In this document: positions 39,572 through 48,075 of the stretch, piece by piece
Layout of the letters: every line of letters begins with the position of its first letter
Numbering within the stretch: the stretch's first letter is position 1
Origin: Pseudomonadota bacterium
GTDB lineage: Bacteria > Desulfobacterota > Desulfovibrionia > Desulfovibrionales > Desulfovibrionaceae
Direction: 5' to 3'
NCBI GenBank assembly: GCA_018822105.1
Contig: JAHJLB010000018.1
Coordinates: 1-64,000 of the forward strand
Length of the DNA: 64,000 bases
Program-made: the position numbers and the translations under genes
Notes under the pieces: model-generated
What the model saw: only the letters and a program-made list of their open reading frames with translations
What the model was told of the DNA's origin: nothing
Databases searched by the model: none

Positions 39572-40854
39572 TCGAAGACCGCTGTGCTCCCATGGCTGGG
39601 TCCGCCGCCCAGCCCGACCTGAAGCGTGTGCTTGAGGTTCTGCAGGGGGCCCTGCAATCTGCGACCGCGCCGGAAGCCCTGCCCGAGGATCTTCTCGGCG
39701 TGCAGGGCCTAGCTCCCTTGTACACGCAGGTCATTGACCTGCGCCGCTTCATCCTGGGCCTGAGCCAGGGAGACCTGCGCCAGAAGCTGGCCCACAAGGG
39801 CTATCTGGCTGGCGTGCTCAAGATGTTCCAATCCAACCTGAGCCACCTGACCTGGCAGACCCAGATGCTGGCCGGGGGCGATTTCTCCCAGCGGGTGGAC
39901 TTTCTCGGTGATTTTTCGATCGCCTTCAACTCCATGGTCGAACGTCTGCGCGATGCCAGCAGGGCCATACATGAGAGCGAGGAGCGCTACCGCTTCCTGG
40001 CCGAAAACTCGGTGGACATCATCTGGCGGCTCGATGCCGAGCACCACATCATCTACGCCAGCCCTGCCGACGAGCGCATACGGGGGTTTCACTACACGGA
40101 GGTCCTGGGGCAGGAGGTCTGGCGCGTCATGCAGCCGGATTTTGTCGCCCTCATGCAGGAACGCTGCCGGGGCTATCTGGCATCCATCGCAGGCAATTCC
40201 GACCCCCTGCCGCTGCGCGTGGAGGTGCCCCTGCTCTGCAAGGACGGCGGCAGCGTCTGGGCTGAGATCCTGTCTAAACCCGTGCGCGGAAATAACGGCA
40301 GCCTCCTGGGCTTCCATCTTGTGGCCCGCGACATCAGCCAGCGCAAGGCCTACGAGGAGCAGCTCGTGTTCGTGTCCACCCACGACGCCCTGACCGGCCT
40401 GCACAACCGCGCCCACTTTGAGGCCGAGTTTAATCGCGCCGCACAGGGGCGTGCGCTGCCCGTGAGCGTCATCATGGCTGATGTGGATGGGCTTAAGGCT
40501 GTCAACGACAATCTTGGCCACGCTGCTGGCGACGAGATGATCAAGGCCGCCGCCGACATTCTGCGTCGAGCCTTCCGCACCGGCGACCTGGTGGCCCGCC
40601 TGGGAGGGGACGAATTCGCCGTGCTGCTCGTTGGTGCGGACGAACACTGCGTGGCCCAATCGCTCAAGCGCATCCGCGCGGAGCAGAAAGCCTGCTGCCA
40701 CAGGGACAGCGCGGTTCCCGTGCGCATTTCGTTGGGCGCGGCCACGGCCCGGACCCCGGCTGAGCTGGGGCAGGTGCTGCGCGAAGCCGACCGCCGCATG
40801 TACAAGAACAAGTCCGAGCACAAGATCGCAAGCTGCGCGCGCCCATCGTCATAA
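39568..40854 (+). CDS. Cytosolic PAS-GGDEF diguanylate cyclase
   Basis: 428 residues with no membrane segment. Residues ~50-130 are helical and HAMP-like (LAGGDFSQRVDFLGDFSIAFNSMVERL), ~139-258 form a PAS domain (ENSVDIIWRLDAEHHIIY ... ISQRKAYE), and ~262-420 form GGDEF. The active site is the intact GGDEF at 346-350, with an RxxD inhibitory I-site (RTGD, 337-340) exactly five residues before it, so the enzyme should make c-di-GMP and be product-inhibited. The ATG at 39568 overlaps the V4R stop codon and follows GGAG. Signal input is probably through PAS and the V4R partner. Confidence 0.9.
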   Translation: MIEDRCAPMAGSAAQPDLKRVLEVLQGALQSATAPEALPEDLLGVQGLAPLYTQVIDLRRFILGLSQGDLRQKLAHKGYLAGVLKMFQSNLSHLTWQTQMLAGGDFSQRVDFLGDFSIAFNSMVERLRDASRAIHESEERYRFLAENSVDIIWRLDAEHHIIYASPADERIRGFHYTEVLGQEVWRVMQPDFVALMQERCRGYLASIAGNSDPLPLRVEVPLLCKDGGSVWAEILSKPVRGNNGSLLGFHLVARDISQRKAYEEQLVFVSTHDALTGLHNRAHFEAEFNRAAQGRALPVSVIMADVDGLKAVNDNLGHAAGDEMIKAAADILRRAFRTGDLVARLGGDEFAVLLVGADEHCVAQSLKRIRAEQKACCHRDSAVPVRISLGAATARTPAELGQVLREADRRMYKNKSEHKIASCARPSS

Positions 40855-40943
40855 CCTTGACGGTGCTTCTGTCCGTTTTCACGGGGAACCCTTGAGCGCC
40901 AGGCAGTTTCCGCCGCTGGCACCGTGTTTGCATTTGCCTGGGC

Positions 40944-41990
40944 ATGGGAAGCACATGCCGCATACACACCAGCGCCCGGCGCGCTTTGGGCCTGGCCCTC
41001 CTGGGCCTCTGGCTCTTCTGCGCCGGCGGCTGCGCCATGATCCCCTTCGCCCTGACCACCACGGCCTCCTTGGCCATGCCGCAAACGGCCTCCCTGGCCA
41101 TGAGCGGGGTCAAGGGCGCCTACAAGACCATGCAGCTGGCCGCAGACGAGCGCGACATGAACACCATCATGCGCGACAACATGCTCACCCTCAAAGCCAA
41201 GAGCGCCCTGCTCACCGAGCGCAGCGCCACGGACGTGCAGGTCTACGCCTACACCGGGGACATCTTCGCCGTGGGCGTGGTGGACAACGAGGCCCAGCGC
41301 GACCATCTCATCCGCACCCTGCAGGGCGTCAAGGGCGTGGACGAGGTCAAGGGCGTCATCCGCCTGCGCGACATGGAGAACCCCTACGCCGGGCTCAGGG
41401 ACAATTTTCTGGAGAACACCACCCGCATGGCCCTGGGCCGGTATCTTCTGCACAAGAACGCCGGGGTGGAAATCGGCGCCGTGCAGGGCGAGCTGTGCCT
41501 CATGGGCGTCGTGGGCACCTATGCCGAGGCCCTGGACCTCATCCAGTACGTGGAGTCCGTGTCCGGTACGCGCGCCATGTCGCTGCTGGCCATCCGCGAC
41601 GAATACGCCACAGGCAGGCCGGAAAACAACAAGCGCTATCTCCTGACTCCTGCCCCCGCAGCGCAGGAGGCGAACGAAACACGGCAACTGGCCGCTGAAA
41701 GGCCGCAGACGCTGCCCAGCGCGCCGGTCATCGCCCGAAAGTTCAGGCCTGCAGCCGCGCCCGAGCAGCCCGTGGTCTGGAACAAGGCCCGCATCCGCCT
41801 GGGCGACAAGCTGCAGACCCTGGCCAAGCGCGCACAGAGCCCCAGCGCCAGGGCCGAGCTCATGACCCTGGCCGGGCAGGTGACCACCGACCACGACCTG
41901 TCCATCACCGACCGGCTCTCCGTGGCCGCGGCCCAGGCCAAAAACCAGCATGCGCGCCTGAAGATCCAGTCCCTGCTCGCGCTCTACTGA
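40944..41990 (+). CDS. BON-domain lipoprotein
   Basis: 348 residues. A basic start and hydrophobic core end in lipobox-like CAGGC (Cys30). Residues ~75-140 are a BON domain (LKAKSALLTERSATDVQVYAYTGDIFAVGVV ... VKGVDEVKGVIRL), and a second, weaker BON-like repeat follows (~150-215, GVEIGAVQGELCLMGVVGTYAEALDLI). The C-terminal third is Ala/Pro then helical. BON proteins such as OsmY and DolP associate with phospholipid membranes and outer-membrane maintenance. It sits 89 bases after the diguanylate cyclase on the same strand; no clear promoter is seen between. Confidence 0.8.
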   Translation: MGSTCRIHTSARRALGLALLGLWLFCAGGCAMIPFALTTTASLAMPQTASLAMSGVKGAYKTMQLAADERDMNTIMRDNMLTLKAKSALLTERSATDVQVYAYTGDIFAVGVVDNEAQRDHLIRTLQGVKGVDEVKGVIRLRDMENPYAGLRDNFLENTTRMALGRYLLHKNAGVEIGAVQGELCLMGVVGTYAEALDLIQYVESVSGTRAMSLLAIRDEYATGRPENNKRYLLTPAPAAQEANETRQLAAERPQTLPSAPVIARKFRPAAAPEQPVVWNKARIRLGDKLQTLAKRAQSPSARAELMTLAGQVTTDHDLSITDRLSVAAAQAKNQHARLKIQSLLALY

Positions 41991-42159
41991 CGTCCGGCCG
42001 CGGCCGGAAAGCCCGCCACCCCCCTCTTTGCCGTCGCCCGTGGCTCGTCCACTGCGCAGCGCTGGTGCGCCGGACGGCTGCCGGGCCCGCGCCTCCCCTT
42101 TCCCTGGCCCGGCAAATCGGCTACCTGACCCCCGTGGCATTCAAGCCGCGGAGGTCTCC

Positions 42160-42750
42160 ATGTTTCGCGACATCCCCCAGGCCATCGAGGTCACCCAGGG
42201 CCACCTGAAAGCGCTGGAGGCCTGGCGCAAGGCCCAGGGCACGACGCGCTCCCGCCTGCTGCGCCAGATCGCGCCCGAGACGGGCAAGCTGCTGGCCGTC
42301 CTGCTGGCCGGCGCCCCGGCGGGCGACGCCGTGGAGCTGGGCACCGGCGCGGGCTATTCCGCGCTCTGGCTGGCTTTGGCCTGCCGTCTGGGCGGCCGCA
42401 GGCTCACAACCCTTGAACGGGATCCGGCCAAGGCCGAGCTGGCGCGCCAGAGCTTTCGCGCGGCGGATGTGCTCGACGTGGTGGAGTTCGTGGAGGGCGA
42501 CGCCCTGGCTGGCCTGGAGGCCTTGCCGGGGCTGTCCTTCTGCTTTGTCGACGCCGAGGTGGGCCTGGCCCGCCAGGCCTATGAGCTGGCGCTGCCCAGG
42601 CTGGTCCGGGGCGGGCTGGTCTGCGTCCACAATGCCGTCCGCCAGGCCTCTGCATTCCAGGACTTCCTGCGCGACGCCGAGACCGACCCGCGCGTGGACG
42701 CGGTCATCGCGCCCGTCGGCTCTGGCCTGCTGGTCTGCCGCAAGGTTTAG
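42160..42750 (+). CDS. O-methyltransferase family 3-like SAM methyltransferase
   Basis: 196 residues with a class I SAM fold: motif I AVELGTGAGYSALWLA (~residues 57-72), TTLERDPAKAELARQSF, and motif IV LSFCFVDAEV then GGLVCVHNAVR. This matches the catechol/caffeoyl-CoA-type family 3 of O-methyltransferases, although the usual metal-binding D-x-D-K is DAEV here, so the metal site may be altered. Substrate unknown. The ATG at 42160 has CGGAGG upstream; the ORF track start lies earlier in non-coding sequence. Convergent with the M16 protease across hairpin module C. Confidence 0.75.
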   Translation: MFRDIPQAIEVTQGHLKALEAWRKAQGTTRSRLLRQIAPETGKLLAVLLAGAPAGDAVELGTGAGYSALWLALACRLGGRRLTTLERDPAKAELARQSFRAADVLDVVEFVEGDALAGLEALPGLSFCFVDAEVGLARQAYELALPRLVRGGLVCVHNAVRQASAFQDFLRDAETDPRVDAVIAPVGSGLLVCRKV

Positions 42751-42833
42751 GCGGGAACATGCCCGGGGCCCAAGGCCCCTTGGCCTCCCGGATTTCTCTT
42801 CCTTTCTGGCTCGTGCTCAAACGCCGCAGGGGT

Positions 42834-42880
42834 CCGGGGGGAATCATTCCCCCCGGCGGGTCCAGGGGCAGGGCCCCTGG
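42834..42880. repeat. Dispersed hairpin module C between convergent genes
   Basis: A perfect 11-base palindrome CCGGGGGGAAT-C-ATTCCCCCCGG (42834-42856) is followed by an 8-base stem CCAGGGGC / GCCCCTGG (42862-42880), nine bases from the M16 protease stop. The second stem and its GCGGGTC lead-in recur at 33887 and 49115. Likely a terminator for the minus strand. Confidence 0.7.
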
Positions 42881-42889
42881 CGGCGCTCT

Positions 42890-45853
42890 TTACAGCACCT
42901 TGGTCAGGCTCAGGTCCAGACCGGAGGCGCCCAGGGCGTCCTTGCCTCCGGCGATGACCAGGCAGCCCTGGCTGGTGGCGGCGCGCACGGCCTCGCCGAA
43001 GTCCAGGAAGTCCTGGGGTCCTGCGGAGAGGACGGCTTCGCGCGCGGCCTGGCGGTAGGCCTCGTCCTCGCCGGTGAGGTCACGGGCCAGGGCGGTGAAG
43101 CCCTTGGCGTCGGGCAGCTGGTAGTGGTCCATGTCGCCCACGGAGCCGATGATGCTCTTGTCCAGCTCTGCGGCATCGAGCTCCAGCCCGGCGAGGTAGG
43201 GGGCCACCCCGGCGAAGGCCTCCACGGTGCGCAGCAGGTTTGGGTCGCGGTAGGAGACGAAGGTCAGGTTGCCGCTGGTGCGGCTGTACGACACGCCTGC
43301 GCCGTAGGCCCCGCCCTGCACGCGCACGCGCTCCCAGAGGTATCCGGCGTTCAGGAATTTCCCGACCACTGCTGCGGCCGCTCCGGGCGAATGGCCCAGG
43401 GCCTTCACGTTGGCCCCGGCGCAGACGTAGTTCACCTGGGCGGGCAGGCACAGGCCTTCGCGGGGGGGCAGGTCCGGCAGCACGCGCGGGGCCGGGGCCA
43501 GGGCCAGGTCGGGGACCGCTTGGAGCAGGGACTCCAGGCGTTTGCCGGTGTCGGCCAGGGCCGTGGCGTCCGCCGTGGCGTTGACCACCAGGGCCTGCCT
43601 GCGCAGCATGAGCCCGAGCAGGGCGTTCAGGTCGCGCACCACGCTCTCGGGGGCGGACTCCATGCGCTGGGCCAGCTCGCGCACGTAGAAGAAGCCGGTG
43701 AGGCCCTGCATGGCCTCGCCCATGGCCTGGGCCGCGCCGTAGCGCGCCTTGAGCCTGGCCGCGGCCAGGCTGTGTCCGGCGGGGATGAGCCGCTGCTCGC
43801 GCCGGGCCTTGGCCTCCAGCACGATCTTGCCCAGGCGCTCGGTGTCCGAGAAGTCCGGCTCCAGGAGCACCTCGGCGAGGATGTCCAGCAGGGCCGGGGT
43901 GCGCTCGGCCGTGGCCTTGGAGCGCAGGAACAGGCGCTGGGCCGGCAGCGCCGCGCTGGTTCCGTCGGCCTGCCGCACGGTGGAGACGAAGGGCTGGGCC
44001 CAGATGCCGCCGGTGGTCATGGCGATCTTCCGGGTAAGGTCCATGAAGGGCGTGCGCCGGGTGCCCATCTCCAGCAGGGCGCGGCCCAGGATGGGCACCA
44101 GCGGCAGGAGGGCATCGGGCACGGCGCTCAGGTCCAGGCCCAGGTCCAGGTAGACGATGCCGCTGGTGGGCAGCTCGTGCAGGTGCGCCGGGGCTCCGGC
44201 CAGGCTGGTCCGCTCGTGGGGGATGCGTGCGTTGGTGCGCGGCAGGTCGGCCAGGGTCAGGCGCGGGATGCGCGCCAGATCCTCGGGTGAGTCCGGGGCC
44301 TCCTGCAGGGCGTGCAGGGCGCGGGTCTCCTCCGCCAGGCGGTCCAGATCCGCCGGGGAGAGGGCGGCGCGCACGGCGGCCAGCCTGGCCTGTTCGGCGG
44401 CCTCGCGGGCCTCGCCCAGGGCCAGGTCCGGCACCAGGAGCACCAGGGCGCGGTGGGTGTTTTCCAGGAAGTGCGTGCGGATGAGGTTCTCCAGCAGGGG
44501 CTCGCCCGCGGCCAGCCGGGCCTTCAGGCGCGCCAGGGGGGCCTCGAAGGGCAGGAGCATGAGCGGGTCGCCGTCGTAGAGCCAGGTGGACAGGGCCTCG
44601 AAAAAGACCGCCAGGCCGCGCGGATAGCTGCCGGTGTTGTTCTCGCGCAGCTCGAACTCCACGCTGTTCATGGCGGCCTCGATGTCGTCCTTGTGCAGGC
44701 CGCCGCCGTTGGCCGTGTCGGCCAGGGCCCGCAGGGTGGAGAGCACGAGTTCCTCGACCCTGGTGGCCGCGTCCTCGGCGCCCTGGGCGTTCAGGCCCTT
44801 GAGCCCCACGGAGAAGGACAGCTGGCGCAGGTCCGTCTCCAGCCCGCCGCCGGCCAGATCTTCGCCCAGGCCGGAGTCCACCAGGGCCTTGCGCAGGGGC
44901 GAGGAGGGCAGGCCGATGAGCACATGCTCCAGCACGCCCAGGGCCAGGCTCAGGTCCTGCCCTGCCGCGGGGCCGGCGGGGTGGTGGGCTATCTCCGGCA
45001 GCAGGAGGTTCACCGTGCACAGGGCCTGGGCCTCGGCATCGTCGGCCGCGTAGTGGTGGGTGACGCGCCGGGGCTGGGCGAAGGGCGGCTGCAGGGCGAT
45101 GCCTGAGGCGGGCTTTTCTGCTTCCGCGAACTGCGAAAAGATTTCGTCCAGGATGGCCAGGCGCTTCTCGGGCTCGTCGTCGCCGGAGAAGAAGGCGTAG
45201 GCGTTGGACGGGTGGTAGTGTCGCGTGTGGAAGTCCATGAACTGGGCGAAGGTCAGGTCCGGGATGCGCTCGGGGTCGCCGCCGGAGTCCAGGCCGTAGC
45301 AGGTGTCCGGGAACAGGGCGCGCTGGGAGTACTCGGAGAGCAGGCTCTCGGGAGAGGAATAGGCGCCTTTCATCTCGTTGAACACAACGCCCTTGTAGTT
45401 CAGGGGCTCGTCCGGGGCCCCGGCCTCGTAGTGCCAGCCCTCCTGCTTCAGGGTATTTTCGGTGAGCAGCGGGAAGAACACGGCGTCCAGGTAGACATCA
45501 ACAAGGTTGTAGAAGTCCTGCGTGTTGGCGCTGGCCACGGGGTAGCAGGTCTTGTCCGGGAAGGTCAGGGCGTTCAGGAAGGTGTTCAGGGAGCCCTTGA
45601 TGAGCTCCACAAAGGGCTCCTTCACCGGGAATTTCTTGGAGCCGCAGAGCACGGAATGCTCCAGGATGTGCGGCAGGCCGGTGGAGTCCGCCGGGGGGGT
45701 GCGGAAGGCGATGCCGAAGACCTTGTTCTCGTCCGGGCTCTGGATGGACAGGAGGCGGCCGCCGGTCTTGGCGTGGCGGTACACGCGGGCCGTGGCGGAA
45801 AGTTCGGGGATGCTCTGCTCGCGCTCAAGGGCGAAGCCGTGGGTCAGGGTCAT
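42890..45853 (-). CDS. M16C-family (presequence-protease-like) zinc metalloprotease
   Basis: 987 residues, the length of a full M16C protease with two halves. The inverted zinc motif HxxEH is in GLPHILEHSVLCGS (~residue 55), and the downstream Glu is in VVFNEMKGAYSSPE. The second half carries the Arg/Tyr pair region YVCAGANVKAL ... GGAYGAGVSYSRTSG. PreP-type enzymes degrade short peptides in an enclosed chamber; no signal peptide is visible, so it is probably cytosolic. I chose the ATG at 45851-45853 with GAGGACC upstream; the ORF track runs another ~330 residues into the divergent promoter and peroxiredoxin. Divergent from the peroxiredoxin gene. Confidence 0.92.
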   Translation of the reverse strand: MTLTHGFALEREQSIPELSATARVYRHAKTGGRLLSIQSPDENKVFGIAFRTPPADSTGLPHILEHSVLCGSKKFPVKEPFVELIKGSLNTFLNALTFPDKTCYPVASANTQDFYNLVDVYLDAVFFPLLTENTLKQEGWHYEAGAPDEPLNYKGVVFNEMKGAYSSPESLLSEYSQRALFPDTCYGLDSGGDPERIPDLTFAQFMDFHTRHYHPSNAYAFFSGDDEPEKRLAILDEIFSQFAEAEKPASGIALQPPFAQPRRVTHHYAADDAEAQALCTVNLLLPEIAHHPAGPAAGQDLSLALGVLEHVLIGLPSSPLRKALVDSGLGEDLAGGGLETDLRQLSFSVGLKGLNAQGAEDAATRVEELVLSTLRALADTANGGGLHKDDIEAAMNSVEFELRENNTGSYPRGLAVFFEALSTWLYDGDPLMLLPFEAPLARLKARLAAGEPLLENLIRTHFLENTHRALVLLVPDLALGEAREAAEQARLAAVRAALSPADLDRLAEETRALHALQEAPDSPEDLARIPRLTLADLPRTNARIPHERTSLAGAPAHLHELPTSGIVYLDLGLDLSAVPDALLPLVPILGRALLEMGTRRTPFMDLTRKIAMTTGGIWAQPFVSTVRQADGTSAALPAQRLFLRSKATAERTPALLDILAEVLLEPDFSDTERLGKIVLEAKARREQRLIPAGHSLAAARLKARYGAAQAMGEAMQGLTGFFYVRELAQRMESAPESVVRDLNALLGLMLRRQALVVNATADATALADTGKRLESLLQAVPDLALAPAPRVLPDLPPREGLCLPAQVNYVCAGANVKALGHSPGAAAAVVGKFLNAGYLWERVRVQGGAYGAGVSYSRTSGNLTFVSYRDPNLLRTVEAFAGVAPYLAGLELDAAELDKSIIGSVGDMDHYQLPDAKGFTALARDLTGEDEAYRQAAREAVLSAGPQDFLDFGEAVRAATSQGCLVIAGGKDALGASGLDLSLTKVL

Positions 45854-46102
45854 GCGGTCCTCGTTGGTGTTCGGGTGGCGGCGCAAGGAAGGCTCCCCCG
45901 CCGCACGTGTCCCGGCAGGATAGAGCAGAATGGCCCGGGGGGGAAGGGGGGCAGGCGTGGGCTTCGGCCCATGCGGCCGGGCCGCCTTGACTCCCCCGCC
46001 CCCAGCCCCTATTCTGCATAGCATTGGGCCATGCCTGCGCCGCCGCCTGCTTGCGGGCTCAAGCGCCCTTGCCCCAACCCCTACCCCAAACGGAGACTCC
46101 CC

Positions 46103-46750
46103 ATGGGCTGCTGCGAAACAGATCACGACCACGACGAGAGCGAATTCATGGAATGCGCCAAGGTGGGCCAGAAGATCAAGCATTTCACCCTGGAGGCCTT
46201 TGACCCCACCGAGGGCGGCTTCTGCGAGGTGGATTCCGAGAAGATCCTGAACGCCAGGAAATGGCTCATCCTCTTTTTCTACCCGGCGGACTTCACCTTT
46301 GTCTGCCCCACGGAGCTGGCCGACCTGGCCGCGAGCCACGCCACGCTGAAAAAGCTCGGCGCCGAGGTGGTCAGCGTGTCCACGGACAGCAAGTTCGTGC
46401 ACCTGGCTTGGAAGACCGACGAGCGCCTGCTTCAGGACGTCAAGTTCCTCATGGCCGCGGACCCGGCGGGGCACGTGTCGCGCTTCTTCGACGTCTGGGA
46501 CGAGGAGACCGGCATGGACCTGCGCGGCACCTTCATCATCAACCCCGAGGGCGTGCTGGTCTCCAGCGAGGTCAACTTCTACAATGTGGGCCGCAACGCC
46601 GAGGAGCTGGTGCGCAAGATGGAGGCCAACGTCTACCTGGCCAAGCACCCGGCCGAGGCCTGCCCGGCCAAGTGGAGCCCCGGCGACAAGACCCTCACCC
46701 CTGGCGCGGACCTGGTGGGCAAGGTCTACGAGGCCCTGAACCCCGAATAG
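46103..46750 (+). CDS. 2-Cys peroxiredoxin (AhpC/Prx1-type) with metal-binding-like N-terminus
   Basis: 215 residues. The peroxidatic Cys is in FYPADFTFVCPTELADL and the resolving Cys in AEACPAKWSPG, as in typical 2-Cys enzymes that reduce peroxides at the expense of a thioredoxin- or AhpF-type donor. Before the fold is an unusual start, MGCCETDHDHDE, giving two Cys and alternate His-Asp residues. That resembles a metal-binding tag and is not needed for the peroxidase reaction. The ATG at 46103 has CGGAGA upstream. Relevant to oxygen defence in an anaerobe. Divergent from the M16 protease. Confidence 0.9.
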   Translation: MGCCETDHDHDESEFMECAKVGQKIKHFTLEAFDPTEGGFCEVDSEKILNARKWLILFFYPADFTFVCPTELADLAASHATLKKLGAEVVSVSTDSKFVHLAWKTDERLLQDVKFLMAADPAGHVSRFFDVWDEETGMDLRGTFIINPEGVLVSSEVNFYNVGRNAEELVRKMEANVYLAKHPAEACPAKWSPGDKTLTPGADLVGKVYEALNPE

Positions 46751-46845
46751 CGCACTGAAGCATTCAGCCCGGTCCCGGAGGCGCACCGCACTTGCGCTCC
46801 GGGGCCGGGACACCCGTCCGCCCGAACCCGAGCCGAAGGCCACGC

Positions 46846-47574
46846 ATGAACACGGACGCCCTGCGCTACGACAAATGGTTCACCACGCCCGAGGGCAGCC
46901 ACGCCCTTGCGGCCGAGCGCCGTTTGCTGGACTCCGTGGTGGCCCAGTGGCCCCGGCGCAACCAGCGCGTGCTGGAGATCGGCTGCGGCACCGGCCTGTT
47001 CCAGCAGATCCTTTACGACGACGGCTTCTCCGTGGCCGGCCTGGACAAGTCCCCGCAGATGATCAGCGAGGCGCGCAAACGCCTGGGGCCCAACGCCGAG
47101 CTCTACGTGGGCAACGGCGAGGCCCTGCCCTTTGCCGACAAGGAGTATGACTTCTGCGTGCTCTGGACCGTGCTGGAGTTCTGCGAGAACCCGGGCCTGG
47201 TGCTGGCCGAGGCCGCGCGCGTGGCCGCCAAGGGCCTGCTCATCGGCTTCCTGAACCGGCACTCGTGCTATTGTCTGGCGCGGGGCTGGCGCTGGCCCTG
47301 GCAGGAGAGCTCCACCCTGTCGCGCGCGCGCTGGTACACCTGGCCGGAAATGCGCGCCCTGGCGCTGGTCAACACCGGGTTCAAGCCCGCGCGCACGCGC
47401 TCCGTGCTGCCCGGCCCGCCGTGCACCTGGCGCGATGCCCCGCCCTGGGGCTTCATCAACCGCCTCATCCTGCCGCCGCAGCTGGGCGCCATCTGCGCCA
47501 TGCGCATCGACCTCGTGGGCTACCAGCCGCTCACCCCCATCTATTCCTGGAAGACCGAGCCGGGCATCGGCTAG
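46846..47574 (+). CDS. Class I SAM-dependent methyltransferase (UbiE-like fold)
   Basis: 242 residues. Motif I VLEIGCGTGLFQQIL (~residues 43-57), the acidic end of strand 2 in VAGLDKSPQMI, and motif IV/post NGEALPFADKEYDFCVLW match the Methyltransf_11 group. The C-terminal ~90 residues include WRWPWQESSTLSRARWYTWPEM and fix no known substrate. The ATG at 46846 is chosen because motif I then falls at the usual distance; no strong Shine-Dalgarno. It lies 95 bases after the peroxiredoxin gene and is followed by a terminator. Confidence 0.78.
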   Translation: MNTDALRYDKWFTTPEGSHALAAERRLLDSVVAQWPRRNQRVLEIGCGTGLFQQILYDDGFSVAGLDKSPQMISEARKRLGPNAELYVGNGEALPFADKEYDFCVLWTVLEFCENPGLVLAEAARVAAKGLLIGFLNRHSCYCLARGWRWPWQESSTLSRARWYTWPEMRALALVNTGFKPARTRSVLPGPPCTWRDAPPWGFINRLILPPQLGAICAMRIDLVGYQPLTPIYSWKTEPGIG

Positions 47575-47593
47575 AAATCCGGGGAACGACGCG

Positions 47594-47634
47594 AAGCGGC
47601 CCGGCTGCCCTGGCATGGGGTGGCCGGGCCGCTT
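47594..47634. terminator. Hairpin terminator between convergent genes
   Basis: An 11-base perfect stem AAGCGGCCCGG / CCGGGCCGCTT with a 19-base loop lies between the methyltransferase and the minus-strand M15-like gene. No T-run follows on either strand, so it is a weaker intrinsic terminator. Confidence 0.6.
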
Positions 47635-47652
47635 ATGTCGGCAGAACAAGCT

Positions 47653-48072
47653 TCATTTCACAATGGTCATATGGATGTGATCCCAGTGGGCGTCCAACTC
47701 CTCCTGTGTGGCCTCCCGGATGATCGCCCTTGTCTTTGTGTCTCTATGAAAGCCTCCGAGGGGGCTCATGAACAGCTCCACCTCCCGGTTGTCGCGGGCG
47801 GAAGTCTCAATCTCGCGAAGAAGCTTCCGCATTGCCTCACGCTTGGCTTTCGGCGCGGAGGGGTCAACAGCCAAGCGCACGGACATCTTGTTCACCTCAT
47901 TGATGTCCACGGCCCGGCCCTCAGCGTGGTCGGCATTCTCCTCTGCGCTTTCCGGCTCGGTCTCGGCAGCATGGTAGGTGATCTTCACCCGTTGGGCGCA
48001 TGCTTCGGTGGGAGGTCCAAGCATGAGAAAGGAGACAAGCAGCAGAAGAAGTGTTCGCATCAAATTTTCCAT
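47653..48072 (-). CDS. Exported small M15-like (HxxGRAxD...HxH) protein
   Basis: 139 residues. A signal peptide (residues ~5-25, ending TEACA) precedes a domain with HAEGRAVDINEVN (~residue 49), a charged helix and the C-terminal WDHIHMTIVK. The H-x2-G-R-A-x-D and closing H-x-H recall the zinc ligands of M15/DUF882-type D,D- or L,D-peptidases, but the usual SGYR segment before the first motif is missing. Catalysis is uncertain. The internal ATG at 48060 (MRTLLLL) is an alternative start. It begins three bases after the end of its longer paralogue's restored frame, so the pair is co-transcribed. Confidence 0.7.
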   Translation of the reverse strand: MENLMRTLLLLLVSFLMLGPPTEACAQRVKITYHAAETEPESAEENADHAEGRAVDINEVNKMSVRLAVDPSAPKAKREAMRKLLREIETSARDNREVELFMSPLGGFHRDTKTRAIIREATQEELDAHWDHIHMTIVK

Positions 48073-48075
48073 TAA

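Noticed and set aside
45854-46843. N-terminal extension of the M16 protease ORF
   Set aside because: Covers the divergent promoter and the peroxiredoxin gene in antisense; the M16 family starts near 45853 with a good ribosome-binding site.
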